A stretch of 16,366 nucleotides of DNA from JBBQTU01 sp038213005 (GTDB taxonomy: Bacteria > Planctomycetota > Phycisphaerae > Tepidisphaerales > Tepidisphaeraceae): assembly GCA_038213005.1 (NCBI GenBank), contig JBBQTU010000074.1, positions 1 to 16,366 on the forward strand, written 5' to 3'. A program made the position numbers and the translations under genes. The notes beneath the pieces are model-generated. The model made no database searches, was not told the origin of the DNA, and worked only from the letters and a program-made list of their open reading frames with translations. Below, one piece after another: positions 6,584 to 13,712 of this stretch (the first letter of the stretch is position 1; each line of letters opens with the position of its first letter).

Positions 6584-7663
6584 TCACCTCTTGATGCGTG
6601 CGCTGCCGCCGGCGGCGACATGCGTCAACTCTTCCAGCGTGATCTGGCTGGTGTCGCCCATCGTGCTCATCAGCATCGCCCCGTGGGCAACGCCCAGGTC
6701 CACGCACTGCTGCGGCGTCTTGCCGGTCAGGAATCCGTAGGTGAATCCCGACGCGAAGCCGTCCCCGCCGCCCACGCGGTCTTCGATCTCCAGGCTCGGG
6801 AAACTCAGCCCGTCATAGAACGTCCCTTGGTTCCACATGATCGCCGACCAGTCATTGACCGTCGCCGTCTTCACGCCGCGAAGGGTTGTCCCGACCACCT
6901 TGATATTGGGGAAGTCCCTGGTCACGCGCGTGACCATCTGCTTAAACGCCGTCGTGTCCAGTTCGCCCTTCTCCACGTCCACGCCTTCCACCGCGTAGCC
7001 CAGAACCTTCTGGAAATCCTCTTCGTTACCGATCAGGCAGTCGATGTAGGGCACCAGCGGCTTGGTGGTCGCAATCGCTTGCTCACTCTTCCACAGCTTG
7101 GAGCGGAAGTTCAGGTCATAGCTGACGATCGTCCCGGCCTCGTGGGCGGCCTTCACGGCCTCGGCCACCACCTGGCGCGTCGAGTCCGACAGCGCTGCGA
7201 AGATGCCGCCGGTGTGCAGCCAGCGGACGCCGTCTTCCTGGAACAGCTTCTTCCAGTTCACATCCCCCGGCTTCATCCCACTGGTCGCGGTGTGGCCGCG
7301 GTCATACAGGGTGACGCTGCCGCGCTTGGAGACGCCGACCTCGGTGAAATTCAGCCCGATGCGGTCGTTCTTGCCGACGCCGTCGTACTTGCGCTCCACG
7401 ACATACGACACATCCATCCCCACCGCACGGGCATGGTTGCGGACGATCGCCCCCATCGGCGAACTATTCAGCCCGCCAATCCAGCCGGTTCGCAGCCCCA
7501 GCCGCGACAGGGCGTAAGACACGTTGTATTCCCCGCCGCCAACCCAGACCTCCAGCATCGGGGCAAACTCAAGCCGCCCATGCTGCGGCGGCGACAGCCG
7601 AATCATGCACTCGCCCAGGCTCACCAGGTCATACTTACAACTCTTTGGATCCCGAAGCTCCAT
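6584..7663 (-). CDS. kdgK: PfkB-family sugar kinase, 2-keto-3-deoxygluconate kinase type
   Basis: A 359-aa ribokinase/PfkB kinase. Motifs in order are the N-terminal LGECMIRLSP strand at 16-25, the substrate-loop glycines GGGEYNVSYALSRLG at 42-56, DLNFRSKLW at 183-191 (the DxNxRxxLW pattern seen in KDG kinases), and PfkB signature 2, DRVGGGDGFASGF, at 295-307. The predicted catalytic base is D301. KDG kinases phosphorylate 2-keto-3-deoxygluconate to KDPG, the last step before aldol cleavage in uronate catabolism. It is about 40 aa longer than many KdgK proteins, partly through residues 222-240. It starts 18 bp after the uronate isomerase-like gene ends. The KDG assignment rests on DLNFRSKLW and operon context. 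Another ketose or aldonate kinase activity is possible. Confidence 0.82.
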   Translation of the reverse strand: MELRDPKSCKYDLVSLGECMIRLSPPQHGRLEFAPMLEVWVGGGEYNVSYALSRLGLRTGWIGGLNSSPMGAIVRNHARAVGMDVSYVVERKYDGVGKNDRIGLNFTEVGVSKRGSVTLYDRGHTATSGMKPGDVNWKKLFQEDGVRWLHTGGIFAALSDSTRQVVAEAVKAAHEAGTIVSYDLNFRSKLWKSEQAIATTKPLVPYIDCLIGNEEDFQKVLGYAVEGVDVEKGELDTTAFKQMVTRVTRDFPNIKVVGTTLRGVKTATVNDWSAIMWNQGTFYDGLSFPSLEIEDRVGGGDGFASGFTYGFLTGKTPQQCVDLGVAHGAMLMSTMGDTSQITLEELTHVAAGGSARIKR

Positions 7664-7681
7664 AGTCGCGTCTCCTGTTCA

Positions 7682-8998
7682 CTATTGTTTTAGAAAGCCG
7701 AGGAAGTTGCTCCTCAGCAGCCGATCCACATCCTTCTTCACCTCATCTTCGGTCAGCTTCCATCCCGTGGCCAGCAGGTCGGCATACTTATCCACCAGGA
7801 CCTTCCCGATCACGATGCGGCTGTGGTGCCATTTGTAGATGATCTGCTCGAGGATTCGGGCATCGGAATGCTGTGGGATAAAGCTGGTCCCCAGGGTCTC
7901 CATGCGCATCCGCGTCATTTCTTCGATCATGCTGGGATTGTTCAGGAACCACCAGCACCCGAACAGCATCAGGTTACCGAACTTCCTGGCCGCGATGCAC
8001 AGTTCATGCTGGTTCTCGCGGCTCAGCATTGTCACCAGAAACTTGTTCTGCGGGAACTGGCTGCACAGGTTTGTCACGCTGGTGACATCGGCCCGGCCGA
8101 CCATGTCGCCGGCGTCGCCCAGGGCCTTGTTCGCCCCGCGTCGTGCCCCGATCATCATCGCCAGTGGCAGCCCGCGCTCGCTGCACACCGGCAGTACCGC
8201 CTTCTCCAGCAGGGTCTGACCTGCCCGATCCGTCGCCGCATCGCCGGCCGGATAGCGGAACTCCGGCGGCAGGCTGACGGCCAGGTAAATCGCGTTGGTC
8301 CGGTCGATCCAATCGGCCAGGAATCGCCGGGCCTGCTGGATCGACGCGTCATCCGGCACCGCGGCCGCCGGATAGCCCCACTGCGTCAGCTTCTTCGCGG
8401 CCGCGGGCCAGTCCCGCAGCATCAGGTCGATCCGCACCACGGCGCGGAAGCGGTCGTCCGACCCGAGGCTCGGGTTCGCCAGCCAGCGACTTCGCTCGTT
8501 CTCGTCGAACACTTCGTTGGTCATCGTCAGTCGCTCGACCCCGGCAACCTGCATCACCCTGTCGATATGCCGGCTGACATCCTGCGCCGCGAAATATCGC
8601 CGCGGCTCATCCAGCGTGCGCGACGACAGGTCAAACCCCAGCCGCTGCAGGACGGTCAGCACGCCGCGGCATGCTTCGGACACCGGGCTGCGCTGGACAA
8701 ACAGGTGTTTCCAGATGTGGTCGGCCTGCTGGCGCTTGCTCATCTTCCAGAACTGTTCGTAAGGCATCTGCGACGCCGGAACGACCCGGAACACCTCTGC
8801 CACCAGATAGTGGTAGGTCACCAGCTCATCCACGCCCCACAGCAGCAGCCCCTTGGGGTCGGTCTGGGCCGACGCGCTGGCCACGGGCGTGCCAAAGGCG
8901 GGGGAGTAGAGGTGGGTATGCAGATCAACCACCGGCTGGGCCGCGACAGCGGCCGCGACCACAGACGACAACTCACCAGGCTCGATTACCTTGTGCAT
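7682..8998 (-). CDS. Divergent uronate (glucuronate) isomerase-family protein
   Basis: A 438-aa protein of the amidohydrolase superfamily, uronate isomerase (UxaC/COG1904) branch. Known members interconvert D-glucuronate with D-fructuronate or D-galacturonate with D-tagaturonate. The metal-binding HxH is at H27/H29 in DLHTH, WKHLF at 97-101 matches the WxHLEL region, the GCWWF segment at 347-351 matches the family's SGWWFND, and SDAR at 378-381 matches the essential DSR (D379, R381). At the place where UxaC proteins have LHIGxxRNNN, this one has MMIGARRGANK. The expected His is therefore Met282, although the Arg is kept. The N-terminal loop after HTH (SPAFG...LLLWGVDELVTYH) also differs from the usual one. 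It may be a uronate isomerase variant or act on another acid. It is the first gene of the leftward operon, with only a weak Shine-Dalgarno. Confidence 0.75.
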   Translation of the reverse strand: MHKVIEPGELSSVVAAAVAAQPVVDLHTHLYSPAFGTPVASASAQTDPKGLLLWGVDELVTYHYLVAEVFRVVPASQMPYEQFWKMSKRQQADHIWKHLFVQRSPVSEACRGVLTVLQRLGFDLSSRTLDEPRRYFAAQDVSRHIDRVMQVAGVERLTMTNEVFDENERSRWLANPSLGSDDRFRAVVRIDLMLRDWPAAAKKLTQWGYPAAAVPDDASIQQARRFLADWIDRTNAIYLAVSLPPEFRYPAGDAATDRAGQTLLEKAVLPVCSERGLPLAMMIGARRGANKALGDAGDMVGRADVTSVTNLCSQFPQNKFLVTMLSRENQHELCIAARKFGNLMLFGCWWFLNNPSMIEEMTRMRMETLGTSFIPQHSDARILEQIIYKWHHSRIVIGKVLVDKYADLLATGWKLTEDEVKKDVDRLLRSNFLGFLKQ

Positions 8999-9092
8999 GA
9001 CCAGAACCTACGGCGATGCCTCTTCACGTGCAATTGCCTTTCCACGCCAAAAGAGTCATTGTATTGTCGTATTGCGACAACAGGAGAGCCTG
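8999..9092. promoter_or_regulatory. Divergent promoter region with palindromic operator candidate
   Basis: This 94-bp gap separates the catabolic operon (left) from its likely regulator (right). A perfect palindrome, TTGTCG-TATTG-CGACAA, lies at 9064-9080. It overlaps a tandem pair GTATTGTC/GTATTGCG at 9061-9076. On the minus strand a -10-like TACAAT occupies 9063-9058, so the palindrome covers the -35 region of that leftward promoter, as expected for a site bound by an activator or repressor. A weak rightward pair, TTGCCT (9034-9039) and CATTGT (9057-9062) with 17-bp spacing, is possible. The promoter assignments are by eye. Confidence 0.5.
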
Positions 9093-10253
9093 ATGGCCCG
9101 GACACGACTGCGGAGGATCGTCACCCTGATGGGTTCTTCCATGGCCTGGCGCGAACAGGTCATGGAAGGCATCGCCGGTTATGCCCATGAACAGGGGCCG
9201 TGGCATGTTTACACTGCCCCTGAGGGGTTTGAGGACACCCTCTTCTTCAGCAAAGGCTACCAGTGGGATGGCGTCATCGCCCGGGTTGCCAGTCGCCGTC
9301 TAGCAAAGGCGATTCAGACGCTGGGCGTCCCTGCCGTCAACCTCTCCCAGCTTCACATCGCGGGCGTCGACCTGCCGCGCGTAGGGGTGGATGAGTTCGG
9401 ACACACCCAGTTGGCCCTCCAGCACCTGCTCAGCGGCGGCTTTCGCCGCTTCGCATACTGCGGTTTCTCCGCGGCCGCCGAGCAGCGAAGCCGCGCGTTC
9501 AGCCAGCAGGTCAAGGCCCTGCGCTATGAATGCGCCGACTACCGCCATTTCACCCGCTTGAGTGATGACGTCGAGTGGCAGCGGCGACAGAGAGAACTGG
9601 TCCGCTGGATCAGGCAACTCACCAAGCCCATCGGCATCCTGGCGTGGAACGCCGACACAGCCTGCCAACTGGTCGAAGCCTGCAACCTTGCCAGGGTGAA
9701 AGTGCCCGACGCAGTCGCCATCGTTGCCGGCGACGATGACAGGATGAAGTGCGAGCTGTGCGACCCGACCGTCTCGGCCATCGAGTTCCCCGCGAAGCAG
9801 ATCGGCTACGAGGCCGCTGCTCTGCTGGATGGCCTCATGTCCGGCGCGAAGATCACGCAGCCGCATCTGATCGTCGCGGCGTCGGGGATCATCACCGTCC
9901 GACAGTCTTCCGACGCCGCCAGTCTGGCCGACCGGGATGTCCATCTGGCCGTGCAGTTCATCCGCGACCATGCCGCGGAGGCGATCGACGTCTCGCAGGT
10001 GGCGCAGCATCTGCAGGTGTCGCGACGCTGGCTGGAGCGGCATTTTCAGCGGGCGTTGTCGCGTTCTCCAAATGATGAGATCCGCCGCGCTCGCATGGAA
10101 CTGTCCCGGCGCTACCTGCTGGAGACCGACTGGCCGACCCAACGCGTTGCCAGGGGAGCCGGGCTGCGATCGGCTTCGTATCTCAACCGTGTGTTTCGCC
10201 AGGAGATGGGGCTGACACCGGGGGCGTTCCGCGAGCGCTACCGTCCCAGTTGA
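9093..10253 (+). CDS. XylR-type transcriptional regulator (sugar-binding domain + AraC HTH)
   Basis: A 386-aa regulator. Residues 8-270 form a periplasmic-binding-protein (LacI/XylR-like) ligand domain, with VGVDEFGHTQLALQHLLSGG at 97-116 and the GDDD segment near 213. The ligand domain ends in the familiar ASGIITVRQS linker near 263-272. Residues 283-386 form an AraC-type double helix-turn-helix, with VSQVAQHLQVSRRWLERHF at 300-318 and the second helix pair around QRVARGAGLRSASYLNRVF at 350-368, then GLTPGAFRERYR. The start is ATG 9093 with AGGAG just upstream. A longer frame to 8991 would overlap the divergent gene. By analogy with XylR it probably binds a sugar or sugar acid and controls the divergent operon and possibly itself. 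The ligand is unknown. Confidence 0.92.
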   Translation: MARTRLRRIVTLMGSSMAWREQVMEGIAGYAHEQGPWHVYTAPEGFEDTLFFSKGYQWDGVIARVASRRLAKAIQTLGVPAVNLSQLHIAGVDLPRVGVDEFGHTQLALQHLLSGGFRRFAYCGFSAAAEQRSRAFSQQVKALRYECADYRHFTRLSDDVEWQRRQRELVRWIRQLTKPIGILAWNADTACQLVEACNLARVKVPDAVAIVAGDDDRMKCELCDPTVSAIEFPAKQIGYEAAALLDGLMSGAKITQPHLIVAASGIITVRQSSDAASLADRDVHLAVQFIRDHAAEAIDVSQVAQHLQVSRRWLERHFQRALSRSPNDEIRRARMELSRRYLLETDWPTQRVARGAGLRSASYLNRVFRQEMGLTPGAFRERYRPS

Positions 10254-10273
10254 GTCTCTATCGTAGCAGCGTA

Positions 10274-11956
10274 TCAGTTCGCCGGTTCGGCCGGCGGTTC
10301 CAGTATCTCGCGTATCTTCGGCGGGAGATCCTCCACGCGCAGCGCCGGTCTGGCCGCGAATGGCCGGTATAGCGGATCGCCGATCATGACCATCTTCCAG
10401 CTCACCAGCGGATTGGTCAGCCAGTACGTCTCGGCCAGCGTGAGCCGGCCGGTCATGAGCACGCCGAAGAAGGCCTCGGGATCGGGAAATGCTCCCAGCG
10501 TCGGCTCGTCCACTGCGCCCAGCGTGGCGGCAACCCCGTCATTGAGCAGTCCGCGGCACCAACCCTTTTCACCGGGGTTCCGCAGGCTGACCATTTCGTA
10601 ACTGGCCACATGAAACGCCACCGCCCCGGGAACGAACGTGCATGAGGCGACATAGTTGCGCAGGCGATACCAGCCGCAATACAACGCCACATCCCTGACC
10701 GCACCGGGGCCCAGCGTCTCGGGTCCATCGTCATGGACGAGCGACAGTTTCGTCTTGGCCCGGACCAGGTCGGCCAGGCGGCGCAGTTTCTCATCATAAG
10801 GGGCATAGCCCTGATCCGCGGGCTTGGCGGTTCGCGGATTCAGCCCGCGACTGTCGATGACGACCCTGCCGGTGAGCCCCTTACGCTGGGCCATCTTCGA
10901 TCCCATGATCATCTCGCGCACCTGCCCCGCCTGCGGGGCATCCAGGCGCATGACCATCAGCGTCTGCGTCCCGGTGTTGAGCGATCGATTCTGGTACGCC
11001 AGCGGGCTAGGCAGCATTCCCTTGTGCGTGTATTGGTCGTACCAGAGCAGCGGCAATTCGCTGTCCAGCGCCGTTTGCGCATCCGGTTCGAGGTAGTCGA
11101 TCTGCCAGTGCAGAAGTCGTGCCAGTTCGAGCAGCCCCATCCAGGCTTCGGTATTGCGGCGCAGTTTCTCTCGGGCCGCCGAGTCCATGCGCCGGGCCCG
11201 CAGTTCTGGCATCTCCCTGGTGGCCGCAGCGACCTGTGCCTGCAATTGCTCGCGCGCATCGAGGCGGGCGGCCGCCTCGGGCGAGTCCGCCGGGACGGTT
11301 GCGGTCTCCGGCGACTCACCGGCCTGCTCCCGCCTGAGCGTGTCGGCCGATCCGCCCAGTAGCCCCAGCGCCGCCCACGCCTGCGATGTCAGCGCCCTGC
11401 GCGTTTCGGGCTCAAGGGTCGGACTGAGCACATTGATCTGACTCATCGCCTCGTCGGCGCGCTGCTCGATCGAGCCCAGATCGTTGCCGGTCTTGGGTTT
11501 GAACGTCGCGTCGCGGGCAACCACCGCTCGCTCCAGCGATGTGACGCAGTTGTCCATGCGCGTCATCGTCTTGGTGAGCTCCTCCTGGATACGGCGCAGC
11601 TCTTCGCTGTCCTGGGCGCTATTCTTGCGGGGCATCAGGTGAAGGGGCACCCCATAGAAAGTCACCAGGCAGCGCGTCTTCTCCCGCATGCCGTTGACGG
11701 TGAGGTATTGCCGGATCGGCATGACCACGCCCGCGTCGAAGTGCTCCATGCCCATCTCTTCGGTGGTGGGCAGGCTGAGCTCGATAATGTGGCCGTCCGG
11801 AATGCCGCGCTGGGCTGCATACAGCCGGGCCAGTTCAATGCTCTGGGGCACAGCGCTGTTGGTGATCAGCACGATTTCATCCGGCGCCAGCGCCAGCGCA
11901 GACCGCCCCAGCACCAGGACGGCGAGGTACGCCAGCACTGGCCACAAACGATTCAT
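10274..11956 (-). CDS. TIGR03790-family secreted protein
   Basis: This 560-aa protein begins with a clear signal peptide (MNRLWPVLAYLAVLVLGRSA, cleavage near LALA/PDE). The segment after it (IVLITNSAVPQSIELARLYA, then a RGIPDGHIIEL strand and CLVTFYGVPLHL) is typical of TIGR03790. That uncharacterised family is found in planctomycetes, Verrucomicrobia and others, and has been noted to co-occur with exosortase sorting systems. The central part (about 100-270) is Ala/Glu/Arg-rich and probably helical. The C-terminal half carries GCGWYRL-like CGWYRLRNY and a closing MIGDPLYRPF strand typical of the family. I chose ATG 11956 because it opens the signal peptide. ATG 11980 would add eight residues. 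It follows the 98-aa gene closely and is probably cotranscribed. No PEP-CTERM motif is seen at its C-terminus. Confidence 0.82.
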   Translation of the reverse strand: MNRLWPVLAYLAVLVLGRSALALAPDEIVLITNSAVPQSIELARLYAAQRGIPDGHIIELSLPTTEEMGMEHFDAGVVMPIRQYLTVNGMREKTRCLVTFYGVPLHLMPRKNSAQDSEELRRIQEELTKTMTRMDNCVTSLERAVVARDATFKPKTGNDLGSIEQRADEAMSQINVLSPTLEPETRRALTSQAWAALGLLGGSADTLRREQAGESPETATVPADSPEAAARLDAREQLQAQVAAATREMPELRARRMDSAAREKLRRNTEAWMGLLELARLLHWQIDYLEPDAQTALDSELPLLWYDQYTHKGMLPSPLAYQNRSLNTGTQTLMVMRLDAPQAGQVREMIMGSKMAQRKGLTGRVVIDSRGLNPRTAKPADQGYAPYDEKLRRLADLVRAKTKLSLVHDDGPETLGPGAVRDVALYCGWYRLRNYVASCTFVPGAVAFHVASYEMVSLRNPGEKGWCRGLLNDGVAATLGAVDEPTLGAFPDPEAFFGVLMTGRLTLAETYWLTNPLVSWKMVMIGDPLYRPFAARPALRVEDLPPKIREILEPPAEPAN

Positions 11957-11990
11957 GGCTGAGCCAGGCACGGCATGCATGGGCTTACTC

Positions 11991-12287
11991 TTACTGAGCC
12001 ATCTTAGGCCCGGTGGTGGCCTGCTCTTCAGGAGGCAGGTGCTTCTTCTGCGCCTCTTCGATCATGTTGACCAGCGCCTTGATGTCGCGGATCGACTGCG
12101 GGCTGCCCCACAGCAGCACCCAGTCCACGTGCCAGTTGCAGCGCTCAAACGTGCAGCCTTCCAGGTGATAGACAGTCTCGCGCAGCACCAGCGTGCATGC
12201 GACGAAGTTACAGCGGAGAAACGCCTGTCCACTGATGTAGACAGTCTGATTCGTGAACGTCTCGTTCTCGTGCTTGGTCAGCAGCAT
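11991..12287 (-). CDS. Hypothetical 98-aa Cys-containing, pentapeptide-like protein
   Basis: I do not recognise this protein. The start is well supported: AAGGAG lies 7 nt before the ATG at 12287. Residues 10-51 have a short repeating pattern (FTNQTVYISGQAFLRCNFVA, CTLVLRETVYHLEGCTFERC) with Phe/Cys spaced about every 5-10 residues. This resembles a short right-handed beta-helix of pentapeptide type. Four Cys lie at 26, 31, 45 and 50. The rest (60-83) is a helix rich in Ile, Lys and Glu, and the tail is Pro/Lys/Gln. There is no signal peptide. The gap to the TIGR03790 gene is only 10-34 bp depending on the chosen start, so they probably form an operon. Confidence 0.7.
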   Translation of the reverse strand: MLLTKHENETFTNQTVYISGQAFLRCNFVACTLVLRETVYHLEGCTFERCNWHVDWVLLWGSPQSIRDIKALVNMIEEAQKKHLPPEEQATTGPKMAQ

Positions 12288-12373
12288 CGCAGGCTCCTTC
12301 TCTGTAATGGGTCCTGAATACGACTGTAAGACCAGCCGGCCGGAACCTCAAGCCGATTTCCGTCGCTTTCGGG

Positions 12374-12388
12374 TACAATGCCCGCCCC
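12374..12388 (+). promoter_or_regulatory. -10 element just before the AsmA-like ATG
   Basis: TACAAT at 12374-12379 is a near-consensus -10 box lying only 9 nt before ATG 12389. There is no recognisable Shine-Dalgarno and no obvious -35 at 17 bp. Transcription would start at about 12386-12388, giving a leaderless or nearly leaderless mRNA. If the start is instead ATG 12401, the leader would be about 14 nt, still without a Shine-Dalgarno. Confidence 0.45.
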
Positions 12389-13153
12389 ATGAGTCCTCGC
12401 ATGAAGCGAATCGTGAAGCGGTCGTGCCTCGGCGCCCTTGGCCTGGCCCTCGTCGTCGTGGTCGTCGTGCTCCTGTCGGTGGATGGCATTATCCGCCGAA
12501 CGGTGGCATCCCAGTCCACGGCGTCCCTGAATCTCCAGACCCGCCTGGATAGTGCGAACCTGTCGATCCGGGGCGGTGAGTTGTCGCTTAACGGCCTGTC
12601 GATTGCTGCCCCTGCGGGTTTCGGCGCGACGGAGATGTTCGCCCTCAAGAATATCGCCGTAACCGTCTCCTACGCGCAGCTCGCCAGCCAGCCGATTCAT
12701 ATCAACCAGATTGTCTTGCAGAACCCCAAACTCGTGGTCGAACACCGCAATGGGCGGATGAACGTCATGGCCGCCTTCCAGGGCATGCCCAAGAGCGAGA
12801 GCTCCGACAGCTCCAAGCTCCGGCTCATCATCGACGCGATGGAGATCAAGGAAACGACGGTGGTCTTCCGCCCGGGGATACCGCTCCTGAAGCCGGAATA
12901 CATCTTCGTGCTGCCGACCATCGCCTTACAGGACATCGGCAACGCCGACGGGATGGGTGGCGGTGCTGCGATTAAAGACGTCCTGAAACTCGTCCTGAGC
13001 GCCATCCTGCAAAAGGCCGGCGAGTCGGGCAAGTTGCCGATGGGTGCCGGCGCCCTGTTCCAGAACAGCGCTTCCGAGGTCAATGCGGCCGCTCCTTCTG
13101 CCGATGCCGTCAAGAAACTCGCGGACAAAGGTTTACGCGATCTCCTGAAATAG
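12389..13153 (+). CDS. Short AsmA-like membrane-anchored protein
   Basis: This 254-aa protein has a basic N-terminus and one strong hydrophobic segment at 13-30 (CLGALGLALVVVVVVLLS), then a soluble region, so it is probably inner-membrane anchored and periplasmic. The soluble part has the beta-strand pattern of AsmA/TamB-like chain proteins: LSIRGGELSLNGLSIAAPAG at 58-77, a Val/Leu strand at 88-100, and the motif IHINQIVLQNPKLVVEHRNG at 103-122 (I..I.L..P.L..E...G). A Ser-rich linker (136-142) and a second strand block follow, ending in a Lys/Leu helix. It is much shorter than AsmA (about 600 aa). AsmA-like proteins are linked to lipid transport at the envelope, and the exact role here is unknown. 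The start could also be ATG 12401. It is transcribed divergently from the 98-aa gene. Confidence 0.7.
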   Translation: MSPRMKRIVKRSCLGALGLALVVVVVVLLSVDGIIRRTVASQSTASLNLQTRLDSANLSIRGGELSLNGLSIAAPAGFGATEMFALKNIAVTVSYAQLASQPIHINQIVLQNPKLVVEHRNGRMNVMAAFQGMPKSESSDSSKLRLIIDAMEIKETTVVFRPGIPLLKPEYIFVLPTIALQDIGNADGMGGGAAIKDVLKLVLSAILQKAGESGKLPMGAGALFQNSASEVNAAAPSADAVKKLADKGLRDLLK

Positions 13154-13675
13154 AGAGGCTGTAGGCAGTCTTCCGGGCGAATGGGTAAATCGGAACTGGA
13201 GGGTTGAGGACGTCGGTGTTGGCGGAAGGGGGCTACCCGGCAAGAATCGCGAGTTATCGCAGGAGGGGGTGGGGGGTAGCGCGGGGCCTTGTGGGACAAG
13301 GAGTTAGGCGCGAAACGGGGGTCAAGGTGCGCAGGTTTCGGTGCCTTGGGGCGGAAGCTCGAAACTCGAAGCTCGAAATCCGAGGCAACCGGGGGAAAAG
13401 CAGAAAGCAGAAAGAGGCGGAGCATGGCCAAGGCCAAACTCGCACCTGTTAGGTATGTTGTCCGACGGGCCATGTCGGACCTGGGTGGTGCGGTTATTGG
13501 CCGGTTAATTGGGTGATTCACTTGTCAAAGAGCACCTGTCGGCGCACCTATAGCACGTCGATGTTTGGCAAAGTATAGCTGAGGCGAGGGATGGGTGTCA
13601 AGTAAAAAATCGGGCGAGGAATGCAGAGTGATGAAGCCATCGCGGCCGGCGACGCGTGAATGACGGGTAAGAACC
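13154..13675. other. Gene-free intergenic region with short repeats
   Basis: This stretch of about 520 bp has no supportable gene. The open frames on both strands lack domains and ribosome-binding sites. It contains GAAGCTCGAAACTC / GAAGCTCGAAATCC in tandem (13354-13381, 12 of 14 identical), GCAGAAA twice (13400-13413), G-rich runs around 13261-13276, and a hairpin at 13460-13480. It may be a decayed accessory stretch or a promoter-poor spacer. Confidence 0.6.
13460..13480. repeat. Hairpin GTCCGAC-loop-GTCGGAC
   Basis: A perfect 7-bp stem (GTCCGAC 13460-13466, GTCGGAC 13474-13480) with a 7-nt loop lies in gene-free DNA 250 bp before the antitoxin. No T-tract follows, so an intrinsic terminator is unlikely. 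It could be a protein-binding palindrome. Confidence 0.5.
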
Positions 13676-13712
13676 TTGCCTAACAGACTAGTTGACTAGT
13701 ATGATTGAAACC
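13676..13712 (+). promoter_or_regulatory. Toxin-antitoxin promoter with embedded ACTAGT operator
   Basis: The -35 is TTGCCT at 13676-13681 and the -10 is TATGAT at 13700-13705, with an 18-bp spacer. The operator candidate ACTAGTTGACTAGT (13687-13700), two self-complementary ACTAGT boxes 8 bp apart, lies inside the spacer. This is a fitting place for autorepression by the Phd-type antitoxin. The -10 overlaps the upstream ATG at 13701, so the likely start is ATG 13713, seven nt after the -10. The mRNA would then be essentially leaderless. Confidence 0.55.

Noticed and set aside
5684..7693. 669-aa open frame on the plus strand
   Set aside because: It lies antisense to the hydroxyacid dehydrogenase and kinase genes, both of which show full catalytic motifs. 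The translation is His/Arg/Pro-rich with no domain, a typical shadow in GC-rich DNA.
7823..9190. 455-aa open frame on the plus strand
   Set aside because: It is antisense to the uronate isomerase-like gene and overlaps the regulator start. It has no recognisable motifs or ribosome-binding site.
10254..10273. Terminator between the convergent regulator and TIGR03790 genes
   Set aside because: The gap is only 20 bp and shows no stem with a T-run. Termination must lie inside coding DNA or depend on Rho.
13460..13480. Hairpin considered as an intrinsic terminator
   Set aside because: No T-tract follows on either strand, and it lies about 300 bp beyond the nearest upstream gene end.
12697..13521. 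274-aa open frame on the minus strand
   Set aside because: It is antisense to the AsmA-like gene, continues through repeat-like spacer DNA and is very Pro/Ser/Arg-rich. It is not protein-like.
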